From contig NZ_CP020814.1 of NCBI RefSeq assembly GCF_002109385.1, positions 2,627,501 to 2,691,500 on the forward strand: DNA of 64,000 nt. The letters are read 5' to 3'. Source of the DNA: Halalkalibacter krulwichiae. GTDB lineage: Bacteria > Bacillota > Bacilli > Bacillales > Bacillaceae_D. The notes under the pieces are model-generated. The model was given only the letters and a program-made list of their open reading frames with translations. It was not told where the DNA came from and ran no database searches. The stretch's first letter is position 1, and each line of letters opens with the position of its first letter. Below are positions 50,385 to 61,193 of the stretch, piece after piece. The position numbers were made by a program, and so were the translations under genes.

Positions 50385-51959
50385 CTAATCTTCAGATAAC
50401 CACGTACGTAATAACTTTGAAAATTCTTCTGGTTTTTCCTTAGCCATTTTCTCTAATTGCTTACGTTTTGTTGCTGATAATCCAGTATTTTCATCAGGTA
50501 AGTCCGGTACTTCATAACGAACTTCTTCTACGAATTCATCTTCTTCTATTTCCTCTTTTCTTTTTCTTATTAACAGAAACACTAAAAGAAGAATAACAGC
50601 GATCAAGATCCCTCCAACTATAAACATCCACATTGGAATCTCCCCAATCGGTTGTTCAGCCATTTCTACTTTTCCTTCAAAAGGCTGTGATGTCACAACG
50701 ATTTTTTCATTTATGGCTTCTGGCGTAAGTTCATCGGCATACGTTCCAGAAATACTAGTACGAACAATAGTTCCAAGTAGTTGTCGTATATCCTCTAAAC
50801 GTTCCTGTGGAAGAAAATCCATACCATCAGGTGGCTCTAACATAACTTGAATTCCTAAATCCCGAATCTTATAAGGACTTTCAACAATCTCTCTATTGAT
50901 TCGATTCACTTCATGATTGATACGATCCTCAGTTCTTTCCCATTCAGTTGGTCCTTCTCCAATGACCCCAGGGTAGTTCGGGATATCTTCACCAGTACCA
51001 ACAACTCCACCGTCAACCATCCCTTCGCCACTATACGTTTCGGCAATTCTCTCTATACTAACAACAATACCTTCCAAATTGTCTGGATTAACTGGCTCAA
51101 CCAATTGTTCCGTCCTATTTTCTTGCGTAAAGTCAATATCGGTGGAGACTGAGACTATCACTTTATCTCTTCCAACAACTGTCCCTAACATTTGCTGAAC
51201 ATCTCTAGTTAAATCTCTTTCTATATCTCGCTGTATCGCTCTTTGTTGTTCATATATAGAAAGGGCGGAATCAGCATAAGTAGCATCTTCGTAAACATAA
51301 TTGTTAAACATTTGATCTGAGATGACGATATTATCGATAGGTAAATTGGGAACACTTTTAGAAACTAAATGAAAGAGTGCTTTTACTTGCGCTTGATCTA
51401 ATTCATAACCAGGTGCCAAATCTACAACTACCGCAGCAGTGGATGCCTCACTCACTGCGCTTAACCAAACACTTTCTTCTGGAAGTGTAATCATTACATT
51501 TGCATGATTTACGCCGTTCATATTTCGAATTAAACTAGCTAACTCTGTTTGCATAGCTGCTCGTTCAATAACAGAGAATTCATTATCTGTCATACCAAAT
51601 CCCATTTGTTCTTGGAAAAAGCTATAATCTATGCTTCCGCTTTTAGGATATCCTTCTGCTGCTAATTCAACTTTTAAAGAGTCCACTAAAGTTTCCGGTA
51701 CAAGGATCGACGTACCATTATCAGAAATGGTTGATGAGATGCCTCTTGCATCTAATACTTCCTTGATTTGCCCCGTTTCTTGAAGGGTTAGGTTACTATA
51801 TAAAGTGGAGTAGTTTTGTTTATTTACCATAAAAATCAATAAAAGAACCATTAAAATAACGGCAAAAGCCGATCCAGCAAATACCATCTTTTGCTTACGT
51901 GAACGACTTGTCCAAAATTCCGTTATTCTAGTTTTATAATTTACTAGTTTCTCGTTCAT
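50385..51959 (-). CDS. fliF: Flagellar MS-ring protein FliF
   Basis: 524 aa. Membrane segments near residues 25-45 (KMVFAGSAFAVILMVLLLIF) and 445-465 (FIVGGILIAVILLLVFLLI) flank ring-building domains (NYSTLYSNLTLQETGQIKEV). The C-terminal FliG-binding tail ends LLRTWLSED. The 126-base spacer to fliE is longer than usual and holds a possible insertion-sequence relic. Confidence 0.96.
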   Translation of the reverse strand: MNEKLVNYKTRITEFWTSRSRKQKMVFAGSAFAVILMVLLLIFMVNKQNYSTLYSNLTLQETGQIKEVLDARGISSTISDNGTSILVPETLVDSLKVELAAEGYPKSGSIDYSFFQEQMGFGMTDNEFSVIERAAMQTELASLIRNMNGVNHANVMITLPEESVWLSAVSEASTAAVVVDLAPGYELDQAQVKALFHLVSKSVPNLPIDNIVISDQMFNNYVYEDATYADSALSIYEQQRAIQRDIERDLTRDVQQMLGTVVGRDKVIVSVSTDIDFTQENRTEQLVEPVNPDNLEGIVVSIERIAETYSGEGMVDGGVVGTGEDIPNYPGVIGEGPTEWERTEDRINHEVNRINREIVESPYKIRDLGIQVMLEPPDGMDFLPQERLEDIRQLLGTIVRTSISGTYADELTPEAINEKIVVTSQPFEGKVEMAEQPIGEIPMWMFIVGGILIAVILLLVFLLIRKRKEEIEEDEFVEEVRYEVPDLPDENTGLSATKRKQLEKMAKEKPEEFSKLLRTWLSED

Positions 51960-52001
51960 GTGTCCTCCTCTTGAGCAACAATTCAGCAGATAGAATAAAA
52001 T

Positions 52002-52083
52002 AGGGCTGTCTCAAAAGTTTCAAGGCAAGGTTTTCCGTACACAATGGCAAGGATGACTCAAAATCAATGTCAGAGTCATCCTT
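52002..52083. mobile_element. Possible insertion-sequence end or MITE relic between fliE and fliF
   Basis: The spacer contains AGGGCTGTCTCAAAAGT (52002-52018), which resembles the terminal repeat of several Bacillus insertion sequences, and a perfect 11-bp inverted repeat AAGGATGACTC / GAGTCATCCTT (52049-52059 with 52073-52083). No second copy of the terminal motif and no transposase is present. If mobile in origin, only one end remains. Confidence 0.35.
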
Positions 52084-52085
52084 TC

Positions 52086-52391
52086 TTATACTTGCATCCT
52101 CATAATCTCTTGGTATGCCTCAATAACTTTATTTCTCACCTCAACTGTTGCCTGGAGTGTGATGCTTGCTTTTTGCCCAGTAACCATTACATCATGTAAA
52201 TTTTCTATTTCACCTTTAGCCAATAATTCGGTTTTTTTACTTGAAACATTTTGTAGTTCATTCACATCTTTAATCGCTTTACTCAAGGCCGTCTTAAACG
52301 TTTCCTGGGCATCAGCTGGTGTGATTTTACGATTTATTCGATTGAACGATTCATTGATCAGAAACGGTGATTTAATTTGATTCACATCCAT
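52086..52391 (-). CDS. fliE: Flagellar hook-basal body protein FliE
   Basis: 101 aa. Connects the MS-ring to the proximal rod. The FKTALSKAIKDVNELQNVS and TLQATVEVRNKVIEAYQEIMRMQV segments are typical. The ATG at 52391 is 9 bases after AGGAGG; upstream in-frame starts are within flgC. Confidence 0.95.
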   Translation of the reverse strand: MDVNQIKSPFLINESFNRINRKITPADAQETFKTALSKAIKDVNELQNVSSKKTELLAKGEIENLHDVMVTGQKASITLQATVEVRNKVIEAYQEIMRMQV

Positions 52392-52404
52392 TCGAGCTTG
52401 CCTC

Positions 52405-52857
52405 CTATCTTCCAATTTCCAAAGCTTTTAAAAGCATATTTTTCGATGCATTTAACGTCGTTACATTCGCTTCGTAAGATCTAGTTGCACTCATTAAATC
52501 AACCATTTCCTTAAGTGGATCGACGTTCGGCATTTGTACATACCCTTGTTCATTCGCATCCGGATGTTCTGGATTATAAACTAGCATAAAAGGTGTCTGG
52601 TCATCAGCAATTTGCTTTACTTTAACCCCAGCACCAATATTTGGATTCATTGACGCTTTACTTAAATACGAAGCAAATGATTGTTTTCCATTCTCCTGCA
52701 TGACCACCATCTTACGCCGATACGGTTGCCATTCCCCATCTACTAAGTTCGCTCTTGTCGTTTCTGCATTTGCCATATTCGCTGAAACCACGTCCATACG
52801 TAATCTTTGCGCCGTTAGAGCGGACGTACTTGTGTTTATACTATGGAAAATTGTCAT
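52405..52857 (-). CDS. flgC: Flagellar basal body rod protein FlgC
   Basis: 150 aa proximal rod protein. Contains LTAQRLRMDVVSANMANAET near the N-terminus and DLMSATRSYEANVTTLNASK near the C-terminus. Starts 3 bases after the flgB stop. Confidence 0.97.
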   Translation of the reverse strand: MTIFHSINTSTSALTAQRLRMDVVSANMANAETTRANLVDGEWQPYRRKMVVMQENGKQSFASYLSKASMNPNIGAGVKVKQIADDQTPFMLVYNPEHPDANEQGYVQMPNVDPLKEMVDLMSATRSYEANVTTLNASKNMLLKALEIGR

Positions 52858-52860
52858 TTT

Positions 52861-53259
52861 TTAATTCCCACCCTTGATTACAGTTTGTAAACTGTTGAAG
52901 CGCCCATTAATCCGATCAATTAAGGCATTATAATAAATTTGATTTTTAGCAAGCTCCGCCATTTCAACATCAATATCAACATTGTTCCCATTATGGTTAT
53001 AAACACTTGAACGATTTACTTGTACTGATGGAGTTGATAGAGTTGAACTAAATTCAACGTGTTTTTCATTCGTTCGATTTGCACGAAAATTTGAATCTTT
53101 TAATGCCTCATCCAATGTATGCTTAAAGTTAATTTGCTTAGCTTTATAATTCGGTGTATCGACATTCGCAATGTTTTGTGTTATCGTCTTTTGCCTTACT
53201 TGCGCACCTTCCAATCCCCTTTGTAGGGCTATAAAACTACTTCCTCCAAATAAATCCAA
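52861..53259 (-). CDS. flgB: Flagellar basal body rod protein FlgB
   Basis: 132 aa proximal rod protein and first gene of the fla/che operon. LQRGLEGAQVRQKTITQNIA and NVDTPNYKAKQINFK are characteristic. TTG start at 53259 follows AAGGTGA by about 7 bases. Confidence 0.96.
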   Translation of the reverse strand: MDLFGGSSFIALQRGLEGAQVRQKTITQNIANVDTPNYKAKQINFKHTLDEALKDSNFRANRTNEKHVEFSSTLSTPSVQVNRSSVYNHNGNNVDIDVEMAELAKNQIYYNALIDRINGRFNSLQTVIKGGN

Positions 53260-53762
53260 TTTTCTTCACCTTCCGACAAATTACTACAAATCGACAATAG
53301 TCTCATATTCAACCTTTATTTTTGACATTCTTTCATAGTCCTCATCGAAAATTGTAATAAAAGTAATAGTGAAAGTCTAACATCGTTTAATAGAAATATA
53401 GATTCAATATAAAAGGACTAGAAAAAAATGTAGACTTTTGTCTTATTTCACTACCTATATGTTGTTTAATTTTGGCAAAAATTGATAAAAATCGACAAAT
53501 GCTATTTTGTATTGTGTCTTCGTAATCTTGTTTGTAATCATCATATCACTACTTATTTCTCTATACTGTGACATATGTTACAGACAAAAAGATTCTCTTA
53601 ACCCATTAACAAGCCTTCTTCATTCATTATTCGATAAATCCATTTTCATAACCATTGTAAACTATTCCTATATTTCTAAATCTCCTTTCCTAGGAATAAA
53701 GCTTCCTCTTCCTAGGTCTAGGCGTAAATCTACAAAAGGACATACTTTAATCCCTTCTAGTC
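53260..53762. other. Long non-coding gap between codY and flgB, fla/che control region
   Basis: About 500 bases with no credible gene on either strand; the reading frames present are short and lack SD sequences. It is very A/T-rich, as expected of a regulatory region. It holds a sigma-A-like promoter near flgB, several TCGAT-containing stretches, and two CCTAGG palindromes near 53690-53716. In B. subtilis CodY and SigD act at this locus; I see no full CodY box and no good SigD promoter. Confidence 0.6.
53351..53379 (-). promoter_or_regulatory. Candidate sigma-A promoter of the fla/che operon
   Basis: TAGACT (53379-53374), a 17-base spacer and TACAAT (53356-53351) on the minus strand; about 90 bases before flgB. 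The -35 is weak (4/6) and the -10 good (5/6). Confidence 0.45.
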
Positions 53763-53799
53763 CACAAAAAAACGACGTATGTGAATATACGTCGTTTTT
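53763..53799 (-). terminator. Rho-independent terminator after codY
   Basis: A perfect 13-bp stem (53768-53780 with 53787-53799) with a 6-base loop is followed by T residues on the minus strand. It begins 8 bases after the codY stop and isolates the fla/che operon. Confidence 0.92.
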
Positions 53800-53806
53800 C
53801 ATTTCT

Positions 53807-54586
53807 TTATTTAGCTTTTAATTTATCCAACTCAAGTAAGAACTTATCATTTAATACCTTAATATAAGTTCCTTTCATCCCTAATGAACGAGATTCAATA
53901 ACACCTGCACTTTCAAGTTTACGCAATGCATTTACAATTACAGAACGCGTAATCCCTACACGATCGGCAATTTTACTTGCTACTAATAAACCTTCTTTTC
54001 CATCTAGTTCATGGAAAATATGCTCTACTGCTTCTAATTCACTGTAAGACAACGAGCTAATCGCCATTTGAACAACAGCTTTACTTCTCGCCTCTTCTTC
54101 AATTTCTTGTGTTTTCTCATGTAGAATTTCCATTCCAACTACAGTCGCACCATACTCTGCTAATATTAAATCATCATCGCTAAACGATTCATTTAAACGA
54201 GCAAGGATCAGTGTTCCTAGTCTTTGTCCCCCACCTTGAATTGGGACAATCGTAGTTAACCCACTTTTAAACAAGTCCTTGTTTTCGACTGGGAATGCAG
54301 TGTATTCACTTTCAATATCAAGGTTCGCTGATGTTTCCTCAATTTTAAAGAGACCATCTGTGTATTCCTCTGGAAAACGACGATCTTCTAACATCTTTTT
54401 CATTCGCTCATTTTCAATTTCTTGCTTAATAGCGAAACCTAAAAGTTTTCCGCGACGACTAACAACAAAAATATTAGCGCTGATCGTGTCTCTTAGTGTT
54501 TCAGCCATGTCTTTAAAATTCACATGCTGAACACCCGTTTTTTGTAACATTTCATTAATCTTTCTTGTTCTTGATAATAAATCCAT
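53807..54586 (-). CDS. codY: GTP-sensing global transcriptional repressor CodY
   Basis: 259 aa, exactly the usual length. N-terminal GAF domain (binds branched-chain amino acids) begins [15 protein letters not shown]; the C-terminal winged helix includes [20 protein letters not shown]. It represses stationary-phase, amino acid and motility genes when nutrients are plentiful. Last gene of the xerC-hslV-hslU-codY unit and next to flgB, one of its known target loci in B. subtilis. Confidence 0.98.
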   Translation of the reverse strand: MDLLSRTRKINEMLQKTGVQHVNFKDMAETLRDTISANIFVVSRRGKLLGFAIKQEIENERMKKMLEDRRFPEEYTDGLFKIEETSANLDIESEYTAFPVENKDLFKSGLTTIVPIQGGGQRLGTLILARLNESFSDDDLILAEYGATVVGMEILHEKTQEIEEEARSKAVVQMAISSLSYSELEAVEHIFHELDGKEGLLVASKIADRVGITRSVIVNALRKLESAGVIESRSLGMKGTYIKVLNDKFLLELDKLKAK

Positions 54587-54605
54587 TTCCTTTTCCTCCT
54601 ACAAC

Positions 54606-55997
54606 TCACAGAATATATTGGCTAAGATCTCGATTCTTTGCAATAGAAGCTAATTTTTCTTCTACATATTCTGGGGTTATGACAATTTCTTCTAAGTTAA
54701 TATCCGGCGCCTCAAATGAAAGATCCTCAAGCAAACGCTCTAGTATTGTATGTAAGCGTCTAGCACCAATATTTTCAGTTTCTTGGTTGACCTCCGTTGC
54801 AATTGTCGCAATCTTATGAACAGCTTTGTCCGAAAACGTAACTTTTATACCTTCTGTTTCAAGAAGTGCGATATATTGTTTGATTAAAGCATTGTTAGGT
54901 TCAACGAGGATGCGTTTAAAATCATCAACAGATAAGTTAGCTAATTCAACTCTAATCGGGAACCGTCCCTGTAATTCAGGAATTAGATCAGACGGCTTCG
55001 CCATGTGAAAGGCACCTGCTCCAATAAATAAAACATGGTCCGTTTTTACCGGTCCATACTTAGTTACAATTGTAGAACCTTCGACAATCGGTAAAATATC
55101 TCTTTGAACTCCCTCACGAGAAACATCTGCCGTTTGTTGGCCTTTACTTGCAACTTTATCAATTTCATCAATAAAGATAATACCTAATTGTTCTGCTCTT
55201 GTAATTGCTTCTTGGGTTACTTCATCCATGTCAATTAACTTCTGAGCTTCTTCATCAATTAACACTTTTCTAGCATCCGATATAGGGAGGCGTCTTTTCT
55301 TCCTTTTCTTAGGCATGAGGCCGCCAAGCATTTCTTGCATATTCATCCCCATTTGCTCCATCCCCGCACCTTGGAACATATCCATAAAGTTCTGTGACTG
55401 TTCGTCAACTTCAATCGTAATAAGGTGGTCTTCAAGCTCTCCTAATGCAAGCTTATGTGCTGTTTGTCTTCGCCTTTGTGTTAAGTTTGCTTCATCAGTT
55501 GAATCATGCTCAACTTCCTGTGCCCCTTGTTGCCCAAAGATCATTTCAAAAGGATTTTTATAAGTACTTTGCTTTTTATTAGAAGGAACTAGCAATTCAA
55601 CGATACGTTGGTTCGCATTCTCTTCCGCTTGTGAGCGAACAGAGTGAACCTTTTCTTCTTTAATCATCCTAACGCTCGTTTCAACTAAATCACGCACCAT
55701 TGACTCTACATCTCTTCCAACATAGCCCACTTCGGTAAATTTAGTTGCTTCCACTTTCACAAATGGCGCGCCAACTAATTTTGCAAGTCTACGAGCAATT
55801 TCTGTTTTTCCTACACCAGTTGGCCCAATCATGAGAATATTTTTAGGGGTAATCTCATCTCTCATTTTTTCTTCTAGTTTGCTCCGTCTAAATCGATTAC
55901 GCAGAGCAATAGCAACAGATTTCTTTGCTTCTTCTTGCCCTACTATAAATTGATTAAGACGCTCAACAATTTCACGAGGAGTTAAGTCTGTTTTCAC
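54606..55997 (-). CDS. hslU: HslUV/ClpYQ protease ATPase subunit
   Basis: 463 aa AAA+ unfoldase. Walker [16 protein letters not shown], Walker [13 protein letters not shown], and the C-terminal LSQYIL tail that inserts into HslV. The GTG at 55997 is preferred (GGAG 9 bases upstream; product starts [11 protein letters not shown]); an ATG at 56012 would add five residues but has its SD too close. Follows hslV after 29 bases. Confidence 0.96.
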   Translation of the reverse strand: MKTDLTPREIVERLNQFIVGQEEAKKSVAIALRNRFRRSKLEEKMRDEITPKNILMIGPTGVGKTEIARRLAKLVGAPFVKVEATKFTEVGYVGRDVESMVRDLVETSVRMIKEEKVHSVRSQAEENANQRIVELLVPSNKKQSTYKNPFEMIFGQQGAQEVEHDSTDEANLTQRRRQTAHKLALGELEDHLITIEVDEQSQNFMDMFQGAGMEQMGMNMQEMLGGLMPKKRKKRRLPISDARKVLIDEEAQKLIDMDEVTQEAITRAEQLGIIFIDEIDKVASKGQQTADVSREGVQRDILPIVEGSTIVTKYGPVKTDHVLFIGAGAFHMAKPSDLIPELQGRFPIRVELANLSVDDFKRILVEPNNALIKQYIALLETEGIKVTFSDKAVHKIATIATEVNQETENIGARRLHTILERLLEDLSFEAPDINLEEIVITPEYVEEKLASIAKNRDLSQYIL

Positions 55998-56026
55998 TGT
56001 ACCACTCTCCATTCCTTAATTAATGT

Positions 56027-56572
56027 CTAATTAAGCTCTTCTACAACAATATTCAAGTTCGTATATACACATATCTCTCCAGCGGTTTCTAATGAAGCAT
56101 ATGCAATTTCTTTCGCAGGTAATTGAGGCGCATGCTTCTTTAAAGCCCTCCCTGCTGACAAAGCATAATTCCCCCCGGATCCTATCGCTAAAATACCATC
56201 ATCTGGTTCAATTACTTCACCAGTTCCAGATACCAACAAAATATGCTCCTTATTCATTACAATTAACATTGCTTCAAGTCTTTTTAAAACTTTATCGCTT
56301 CGCCATTCTTTTGCTAATTCTACAGCTGCTCTTTGTAGGTTTCCATTATACTCCTCGAGCTTCGCCTCAAATTTTTCAAATAGAGTAAAGGCATCGGCTA
56401 CAGAACCAGCGAATCCAGCAATGACTTTTCCATTGTATATTTTTCGAACTTTCCTAGCTGTGTGTTTCATCACAACCGCATTTCCAAATGTAACTTGACC
56501 ATCACCAGCCATCGCACATTCTCCATTATGATGAATCGCAAAAATTGTTGTAGCATGAAATGTTTGACTCAT
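56027..56572 (-). CDS. hslV: HslUV/ClpYQ protease proteolytic subunit
   Basis: 181 aa proteasome-like peptidase. The family core [20 protein letters not shown] and [17 protein letters not shown] is clear. In B. subtilis ClpQ the nucleophile is an N-terminal Ser created by processing; here the N-terminus [11 protein letters not shown] also places Ser at position 2, consistent with that variant. Pairs with hslU. Confidence 0.97.
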   Translation of the reverse strand: MSQTFHATTIFAIHHNGECAMAGDGQVTFGNAVVMKHTARKVRKIYNGKVIAGFAGSVADAFTLFEKFEAKLEEYNGNLQRAAVELAKEWRSDKVLKRLEAMLIVMNKEHILLVSGTGEVIEPDDGILAIGSGGNYALSAGRALKKHAPQLPAKEIAYASLETAGEICVYTNLNIVVEELN

Positions 56573-56594
56573 TTAGATCCTCCTTACAAACCCT

Positions 56595-57494
56595 CTAAGC
56601 ACGAGGATGAGTATGTTTATAAACGTCTCGTAAACGATCTTTTGTCACATGAGTATAAATTTGAGTGCTTGATAAATGTTCATGGCCTAATAGTTCTTGA
56701 ACAATCCTTAAATCTGCTCCATTGTTTAACATATGAGTAGCAAACGAGTGCCTAATATCATGAGGACGTAATTTTTTTTGATTTGACACCTTCTCCATTC
56801 TCTTAAGCACAATCGTTCGAATGCTTCTATCAGTCAAACGCCCACCTCGATAATTTAAAAATAGGGCATCATTTACTTGATTGGCTTTTGTATGGATTTT
56901 CACTCTACCATCTTCAATATACTTCTCTAACGCATCACATGCAAATGCCCCGAGCGGCGTATAACGCTCTTTCCGCCCTTTTCCAATTACTAAAACCGTT
57001 CCAATCATTAAATCAATGTCATGAACGTTTAATTGACTACACTCGCTAACACGCATACCAGTTGCATAAAGTAACTCAAGAATAGCTCGGTCCCTTTGAT
57101 CTAGAGGTTTATTATCAACAAAAGCGTCAAAGAGCTCTTGCATCTCCTCTTCATATAAAAAATTAGGTAGCCGCTCTCCCTTTTTAGGCATTACAACTGA
57201 TTGAAACACATTTTCACTTACCCGTTCTTCTCGCAAATGAAACCTATAAAAACTTCTTAAAGCAGAGATTTTTCGTGATACAGTCTTTCTTGCATACTCT
57301 TTCTCGAATAGCTTTGTTAAATAGTTACGAACATCTTGCGTTGTAACAGCAGCAAAACCTCGTATTTTATGTCCTTTCATGAATTGTTGAAAATCAAGAA
57401 TATCACGCAAATAATTATTCGTTGTATGAGTAGAACTATTTTTTTCTAAGCGTAAGTATGTAAAGAATAGATCAATCCAGGACTGTTCTGACAA
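56595..57494 (-). CDS. xerC: Tyrosine recombinase XerC (CodV)
   Basis: 299 aa, resolves chromosome dimers at dif with XerD. Catalytic residues are visible: Arg in YATGMRVSEC, Lys in GKGRKER, His and Arg in RPHDIRHSFATHML, His in LLGHEHLSSTQIY, and the Tyr nucleophile in the same motif. TTG start at 57494 lies 8 bases after GGGG; a GTG nine bases upstream is the alternative. Not a mobile-element integrase: context is the codV-clpQY-codY operon. Confidence 0.96.
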   Translation of the reverse strand: MSEQSWIDLFFTYLRLEKNSSTHTTNNYLRDILDFQQFMKGHKIRGFAAVTTQDVRNYLTKLFEKEYARKTVSRKISALRSFYRFHLREERVSENVFQSVVMPKKGERLPNFLYEEEMQELFDAFVDNKPLDQRDRAILELLYATGMRVSECSQLNVHDIDLMIGTVLVIGKGRKERYTPLGAFACDALEKYIEDGRVKIHTKANQVNDALFLNYRGGRLTDRSIRTIVLKRMEKVSNQKKLRPHDIRHSFATHMLNNGADLRIVQELLGHEHLSSTQIYTHVTKDRLRDVYKHTHPRA

Positions 57495-57518
57495 CGTAAA
57501 CACCCCACACAGTCACAT

Positions 57519-57553
57519 AGAGCTACTAAATTCTATCATGACCTAGTAGCTCT
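57519..57553 (-). terminator. Stem-loop between trmFO and xerC
   Basis: A perfect 10-bp inverted repeat (57519-57528 with 57544-57553) with a 15-base loop. No T-run follows on the minus strand, so it is either a weak terminator or an RNA processing/stability element. Confidence 0.4.
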
Positions 57554-57565
57554 TGACAATAAAAT

Positions 57566-58873
57566 TTACACTTTTTTCACAAAATTCTGAATTGCGCTTA
57601 ATGCTCGGTTAGCCAGCTGTTCATAGCGCTCTTTCTTATCCCTAATTCTCTCTTCTAAAGGTGGTAATAATCCGAAATTCGCATTCATTGGTTGGAAGTT
57701 TTTCTTATTCGCTGTTGTTATATAAGAAGCCATACTTCCCATTACTGTCGTTTCAGGAAGCGTTACCAGTTCTTTTCCTTGAACATAGTTCGCAGCATTA
57801 ATCCCAGCAACAAGACCGGCTGCTGCTGACTCAACATAACCTTCCACTCCAGTAATCTGTCCGGCAAAAAATAAGTCTTCACGATTTCGGTATTGATATG
57901 TTGGCTTTAATAGGTTAGGTGAGTTAATGAATGTATTACGATGCATCACTCCGTAACGAACAATCTCAGCGTTCTCTAAACCAGGAATCAATTGAAGCAC
58001 TTCTTTTTGTGGTCCCCATTTCAAATGAGTTTGGAAGCCTACGATATTATATAGTGTTCCTGATGTATTGTCTTGTCTTAATTGTACAACAGCATATGGA
58101 CGCTTGCCGGTTTCTGGATGTTCTAAACCAACTGGCTTCATCGGTCCAAATAGCATTGTTTTTCTTCCGCGCTTTGCCATTACTTCAATCGGCATACATC
58201 CTTCAAAAAAGATCTCTTTTTCAAATTCTTTTAAAGGGACCGTTTCAGCAGAAACTAAGGCGTCATAGAATTTGTTAAACTCTTCTTCTGTCATAGGACA
58301 ATTTAAATAGGCTGCTTCACCTTTATCATATCTAGACTTCAGATATACCTTTTCCATGTTAATTGATTCTGTTTCAATAATTGGTGCTGCTGCATCATAG
58401 AAGTAGAGGTATTCTTCACCCGTTAACTCTCGAAGTTGCTTTGATAAATGCTCAGAAGTTAATGGGCCAGTAGCGATAATCGTTGGTCCGTCTGGGATTT
58501 TTGTGATCTCTTCATTAAATACAATTACGTTAGGATGATTACGAACACGTGTCGTAACTTTTTCAGCAAAATCATGACGGTCAACTGCTAGCGCCCCTCC
58601 AGCTGGTACTGCCGCATCGTCTGCTGAGCCAATAATAACCGAATCCAGTTGGCGCATTTCTTCTTTTAATACTCCGACTGCATTTGTTAATGCATTACCC
58701 CTGAGTGAGTTACTACAAACTAGTTCTGCAAACTTATCTGTATGATGCGCCGGTGTTTGTTTAACAGGTCGCATTTCATATAAATGTACTGTAACGCCTC
58801 GTTTAGCAAGTTGCCATGCTGCTTCACTACCAGCAAGTCCTGCTCCGATCACGTTAACATGTTGTTGTGTCAA
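57566..58873 (-). CDS. trmFO: FADH2/methylene-THF-dependent tRNA U54 methyltransferase TrmFO
   Basis: 435 aa flavoprotein forming ribothymidine 54 in tRNAs using methylenetetrahydrofolate. Dinucleotide motif [19 protein letters not shown] near the N-terminus; [18 protein letters not shown] and [18 protein letters not shown] are family segments. TTG start at 58873 (GGAGGG 6 bases upstream) gives [12 protein letters not shown]; upstream ATGs are out of reach of an SD. Between topA and xerC as in B. subtilis (gid). Confidence 0.96.
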   Translation of the reverse strand: MTQQHVNVIGAGLAGSEAAWQLAKRGVTVHLYEMRPVKQTPAHHTDKFAELVCSNSLRGNALTNAVGVLKEEMRQLDSVIIGSADDAAVPAGGALAVDRHDFAEKVTTRVRNHPNVIVFNEEITKIPDGPTIIATGPLTSEHLSKQLRELTGEEYLYFYDAAAPIIETESINMEKVYLKSRYDKGEAAYLNCPMTEEEFNKFYDALVSAETVPLKEFEKEIFFEGCMPIEVMAKRGRKTMLFGPMKPVGLEHPETGKRPYAVVQLRQDNTSGTLYNIVGFQTHLKWGPQKEVLQLIPGLENAEIVRYGVMHRNTFINSPNLLKPTYQYRNREDLFFAGQITGVEGYVESAAAGLVAGINAANYVQGKELVTLPETTVMGSMASYITTANKKNFQPMNANFGLLPPLEERIRDKKERYEQLANRALSAIQNFVKKV

Positions 58874-58917
58874 ATTAATCCCTCCAAGACCTTTCATGCT
58901 AATAAACAGTAGAAATG

Positions 58918-58942
58918 CCTTCACCAAATACAGGTGAAGGCT
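58918..58942 (-). terminator. Weak terminator hairpin between topA and trmFO
   Basis: A perfect 9-bp stem (58918-58926 with 58934-58942, 7-base loop) is followed by ATTTCT on the minus strand. The short T content suggests at most partial termination. Confidence 0.45.
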
Positions 58943-59073
58943 TACTTATCTTATCATACAAGTTGTACGGACTTCAAATAATAGCATACTTTCAATGCTT
59001 CTACCATGATCCTTATGACAAAACTGTGACATTGATTATTCAACTAATTATTAAAAAGACAAACCACCCTTTT

Positions 59074-61149
59074 TTAATTAGTCTCTTCTTTATAGTCACA
59101 AGATGTACATTCTACATGTACGCCTTTTTTTGATTTTTTTTCAACAAGCATACTTGAACATTTAGGGCATGGTCTTGCAATCGGTTTATCCCAAGATAAG
59201 AATTCACACTCAGGGTAACGGTCACAACCAAAAAAGATTCTTCGTTTTTTACTTTTTCTCTCAACGATGTTTCCTTCTTTACATGTTGGACACTTCACAC
59301 CTATATCTTTCACGATTGCTTTTGTGTTACGACATTCTGGGAAGTTTGAGCATGCCATGAATTTTCCATAACGACCCATTTTATAAACCATTTCGTGACC
59401 GCATTTTTCGCAATCTTCACCAGCTGGTTCATCTTTAATTTCAACTTCCTTCATTTCCTCTTCTGCAACAGATAATCTTTTTTCAAATCCATTATAGAAT
59501 TCATCAATGATACGAATCCACTCTTGTTGACCTTCTTCGATTGAGTCAAGATCATTTTCCATCTTTGCAGTAAACTCAACATCAAGGATTTCTGGGAAGA
59601 ATTCAACAATTAACTCTAAGACGATTTCGCCTAATTCGGTCGGGACAAAACGTTTATCTTCAAGCGCAACATATCCACGACGTTGAATCGTATCAAGAGT
59701 TGGAGCATAAGTTGAAGGTCTGCCGATTCCTAGCTCTTCCATCGTTTTAACAAGTCGTGCTTCTGTATACCTTGGAGGTGGTTGTGTAAAGTGTTGATTG
59801 GGTACAATATCCACCTTCTCTACTTGTTGACCTTCTTCAAGGTTCGGTAACAATCGATCCTCTTCTTTTTTTCCATCATCATTACCTTCAATGTACACTT
59901 TCATGAAACCAGCAAACTTTACTTTTGAGCCAGTTGCTCTAAAAACCACACCATTTTGTTCAATGTCGACAGTCATTGTGTCCATTACTGCTGGTGCCAT
60001 TTCACTTGCCACCATACGCTCCCAAATTAATTTATATAACCTTAATTGGTCTCGTGATAAATAACCCTTTACCATCTTAGGATCTTTAAATACAGAAGTA
60101 GGTCGGATTGCTTCATGGGCATCCTGCGCCTTTTTATCTTTCTTCACAGCACGTTTTTCTTTTCGCGTATACTCTTCTCCATACGTTTGTTCAATGTACT
60201 GTTTCGCTTCCTCTTGAGCTGTTTCAGAAATCCTTGTCGAGTCTGTACGCATATAGGTGATCAACCCTACAGCTCCCTCTTTTTTATCAAGCTCGATTCC
60301 TTCATACAGCTGCTGGGCAATCATCATCGTTTTCTTCGCTCGAAAATTTAATTTACGAGCTGCTTCTTGTTGTAGTGAAGATGTTGTAAAAGGTAAAACA
60401 GGATTTCTTTTACGCTCTTTTTTCTTAACCGAAGTAATATCAAAAGCATCCATATTTAACTTTGATAACACTTGCTTTACTTCATCTTCAGACGATAGGT
60501 CTTGTTTTTTTCCATCAATCCCATAGAATTTCGCATCAAACGTTTCGCCTTCATATGAAAACTGAGCCGGAATACTCCAGTATTCTTCAGGTACGAACTC
60601 TTTTATTTCTCTTTCTCTCTCAATTATCATTTTCACAGCTACTGATTGCACACGACCAGCACTGAGACCCTTTTTGACTTTCTTCCATAATAGTGGACTT
60701 ATGTTATAACCAACTAAACGATCAAGAATTCTTCTCGCTTGTTGAGCATCTACTAAATCCATATTAATTGGTCGAGGAGTTTTAAACGCATCCTTAATAG
60801 CTTGTTTTGTAATTTCATTAAACACCACTCTACAATCTGAATTCTCATCAATATCAAGACTGTGAGCTAAGTGCCATGCTATCGCTTCCCCTTCTCGATC
60901 GGGGTCAGCTGCGAGATAAATTTTTTTCACTTTTTTTGCAGCTGTCTTCAATTCTTTTAAGACGGGACCTTTTCCACGAATTGTAATGTACTTGGGCTCA
61001 TACTTTTTTTCAACATCTACTCCCATTTGACTTTTTGGCAAGTCTCTAACATGTCCCATTGAAGCTTTAACAATATATTTCTTCCCTAAATATTTTCCAA
61101 TGGTCTTTGCTTTGGCGGGAGATTCAACGATTACTAAATAATCGGCCAT
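59074..61149 (-). CDS. topA: DNA topoisomerase I
   Basis: 691 aa type IA topoisomerase relaxing negative supercoils. Toprim domain at the N-terminus ([31 protein letters not shown]), catalytic Tyr in [12 protein letters not shown], and three C-terminal four-Cys zinc motifs (starting CEKCGHE, CPTCKEG and CPKCSS). Between dprA and trmFO, with its own strong promoter. Confidence 0.98.
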   Translation of the reverse strand: MADYLVIVESPAKAKTIGKYLGKKYIVKASMGHVRDLPKSQMGVDVEKKYEPKYITIRGKGPVLKELKTAAKKVKKIYLAADPDREGEAIAWHLAHSLDIDENSDCRVVFNEITKQAIKDAFKTPRPINMDLVDAQQARRILDRLVGYNISPLLWKKVKKGLSAGRVQSVAVKMIIEREREIKEFVPEEYWSIPAQFSYEGETFDAKFYGIDGKKQDLSSEDEVKQVLSKLNMDAFDITSVKKKERKRNPVLPFTTSSLQQEAARKLNFRAKKTMMIAQQLYEGIELDKKEGAVGLITYMRTDSTRISETAQEEAKQYIEQTYGEEYTRKEKRAVKKDKKAQDAHEAIRPTSVFKDPKMVKGYLSRDQLRLYKLIWERMVASEMAPAVMDTMTVDIEQNGVVFRATGSKVKFAGFMKVYIEGNDDGKKEEDRLLPNLEEGQQVEKVDIVPNQHFTQPPPRYTEARLVKTMEELGIGRPSTYAPTLDTIQRRGYVALEDKRFVPTELGEIVLELIVEFFPEILDVEFTAKMENDLDSIEEGQQEWIRIIDEFYNGFEKRLSVAEEEMKEVEIKDEPAGEDCEKCGHEMVYKMGRYGKFMACSNFPECRNTKAIVKDIGVKCPTCKEGNIVERKSKKRRIFFGCDRYPECEFLSWDKPIARPCPKCSSMLVEKKSKKGVHVECTSCDYKEETN

Positions 61150-61193
61150 TTAAGCAACTCCCTCTCTCGAAGATATAATTAAAATCTTCCCTA

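Noticed and set aside
53507..53821. Plus-strand ORF of 104 aa in the codY-flgB gap
   Set aside because: No SD, low-complexity hydrophobic composition, and it runs through the codY terminator into codY. Treated as non-coding.
56595..57494. Tyrosine recombinase as a sign of a prophage or integrative element
   Set aside because: It is the housekeeping XerC/CodV in its conserved codV-clpQY-codY context; no att sites or phage genes are near.
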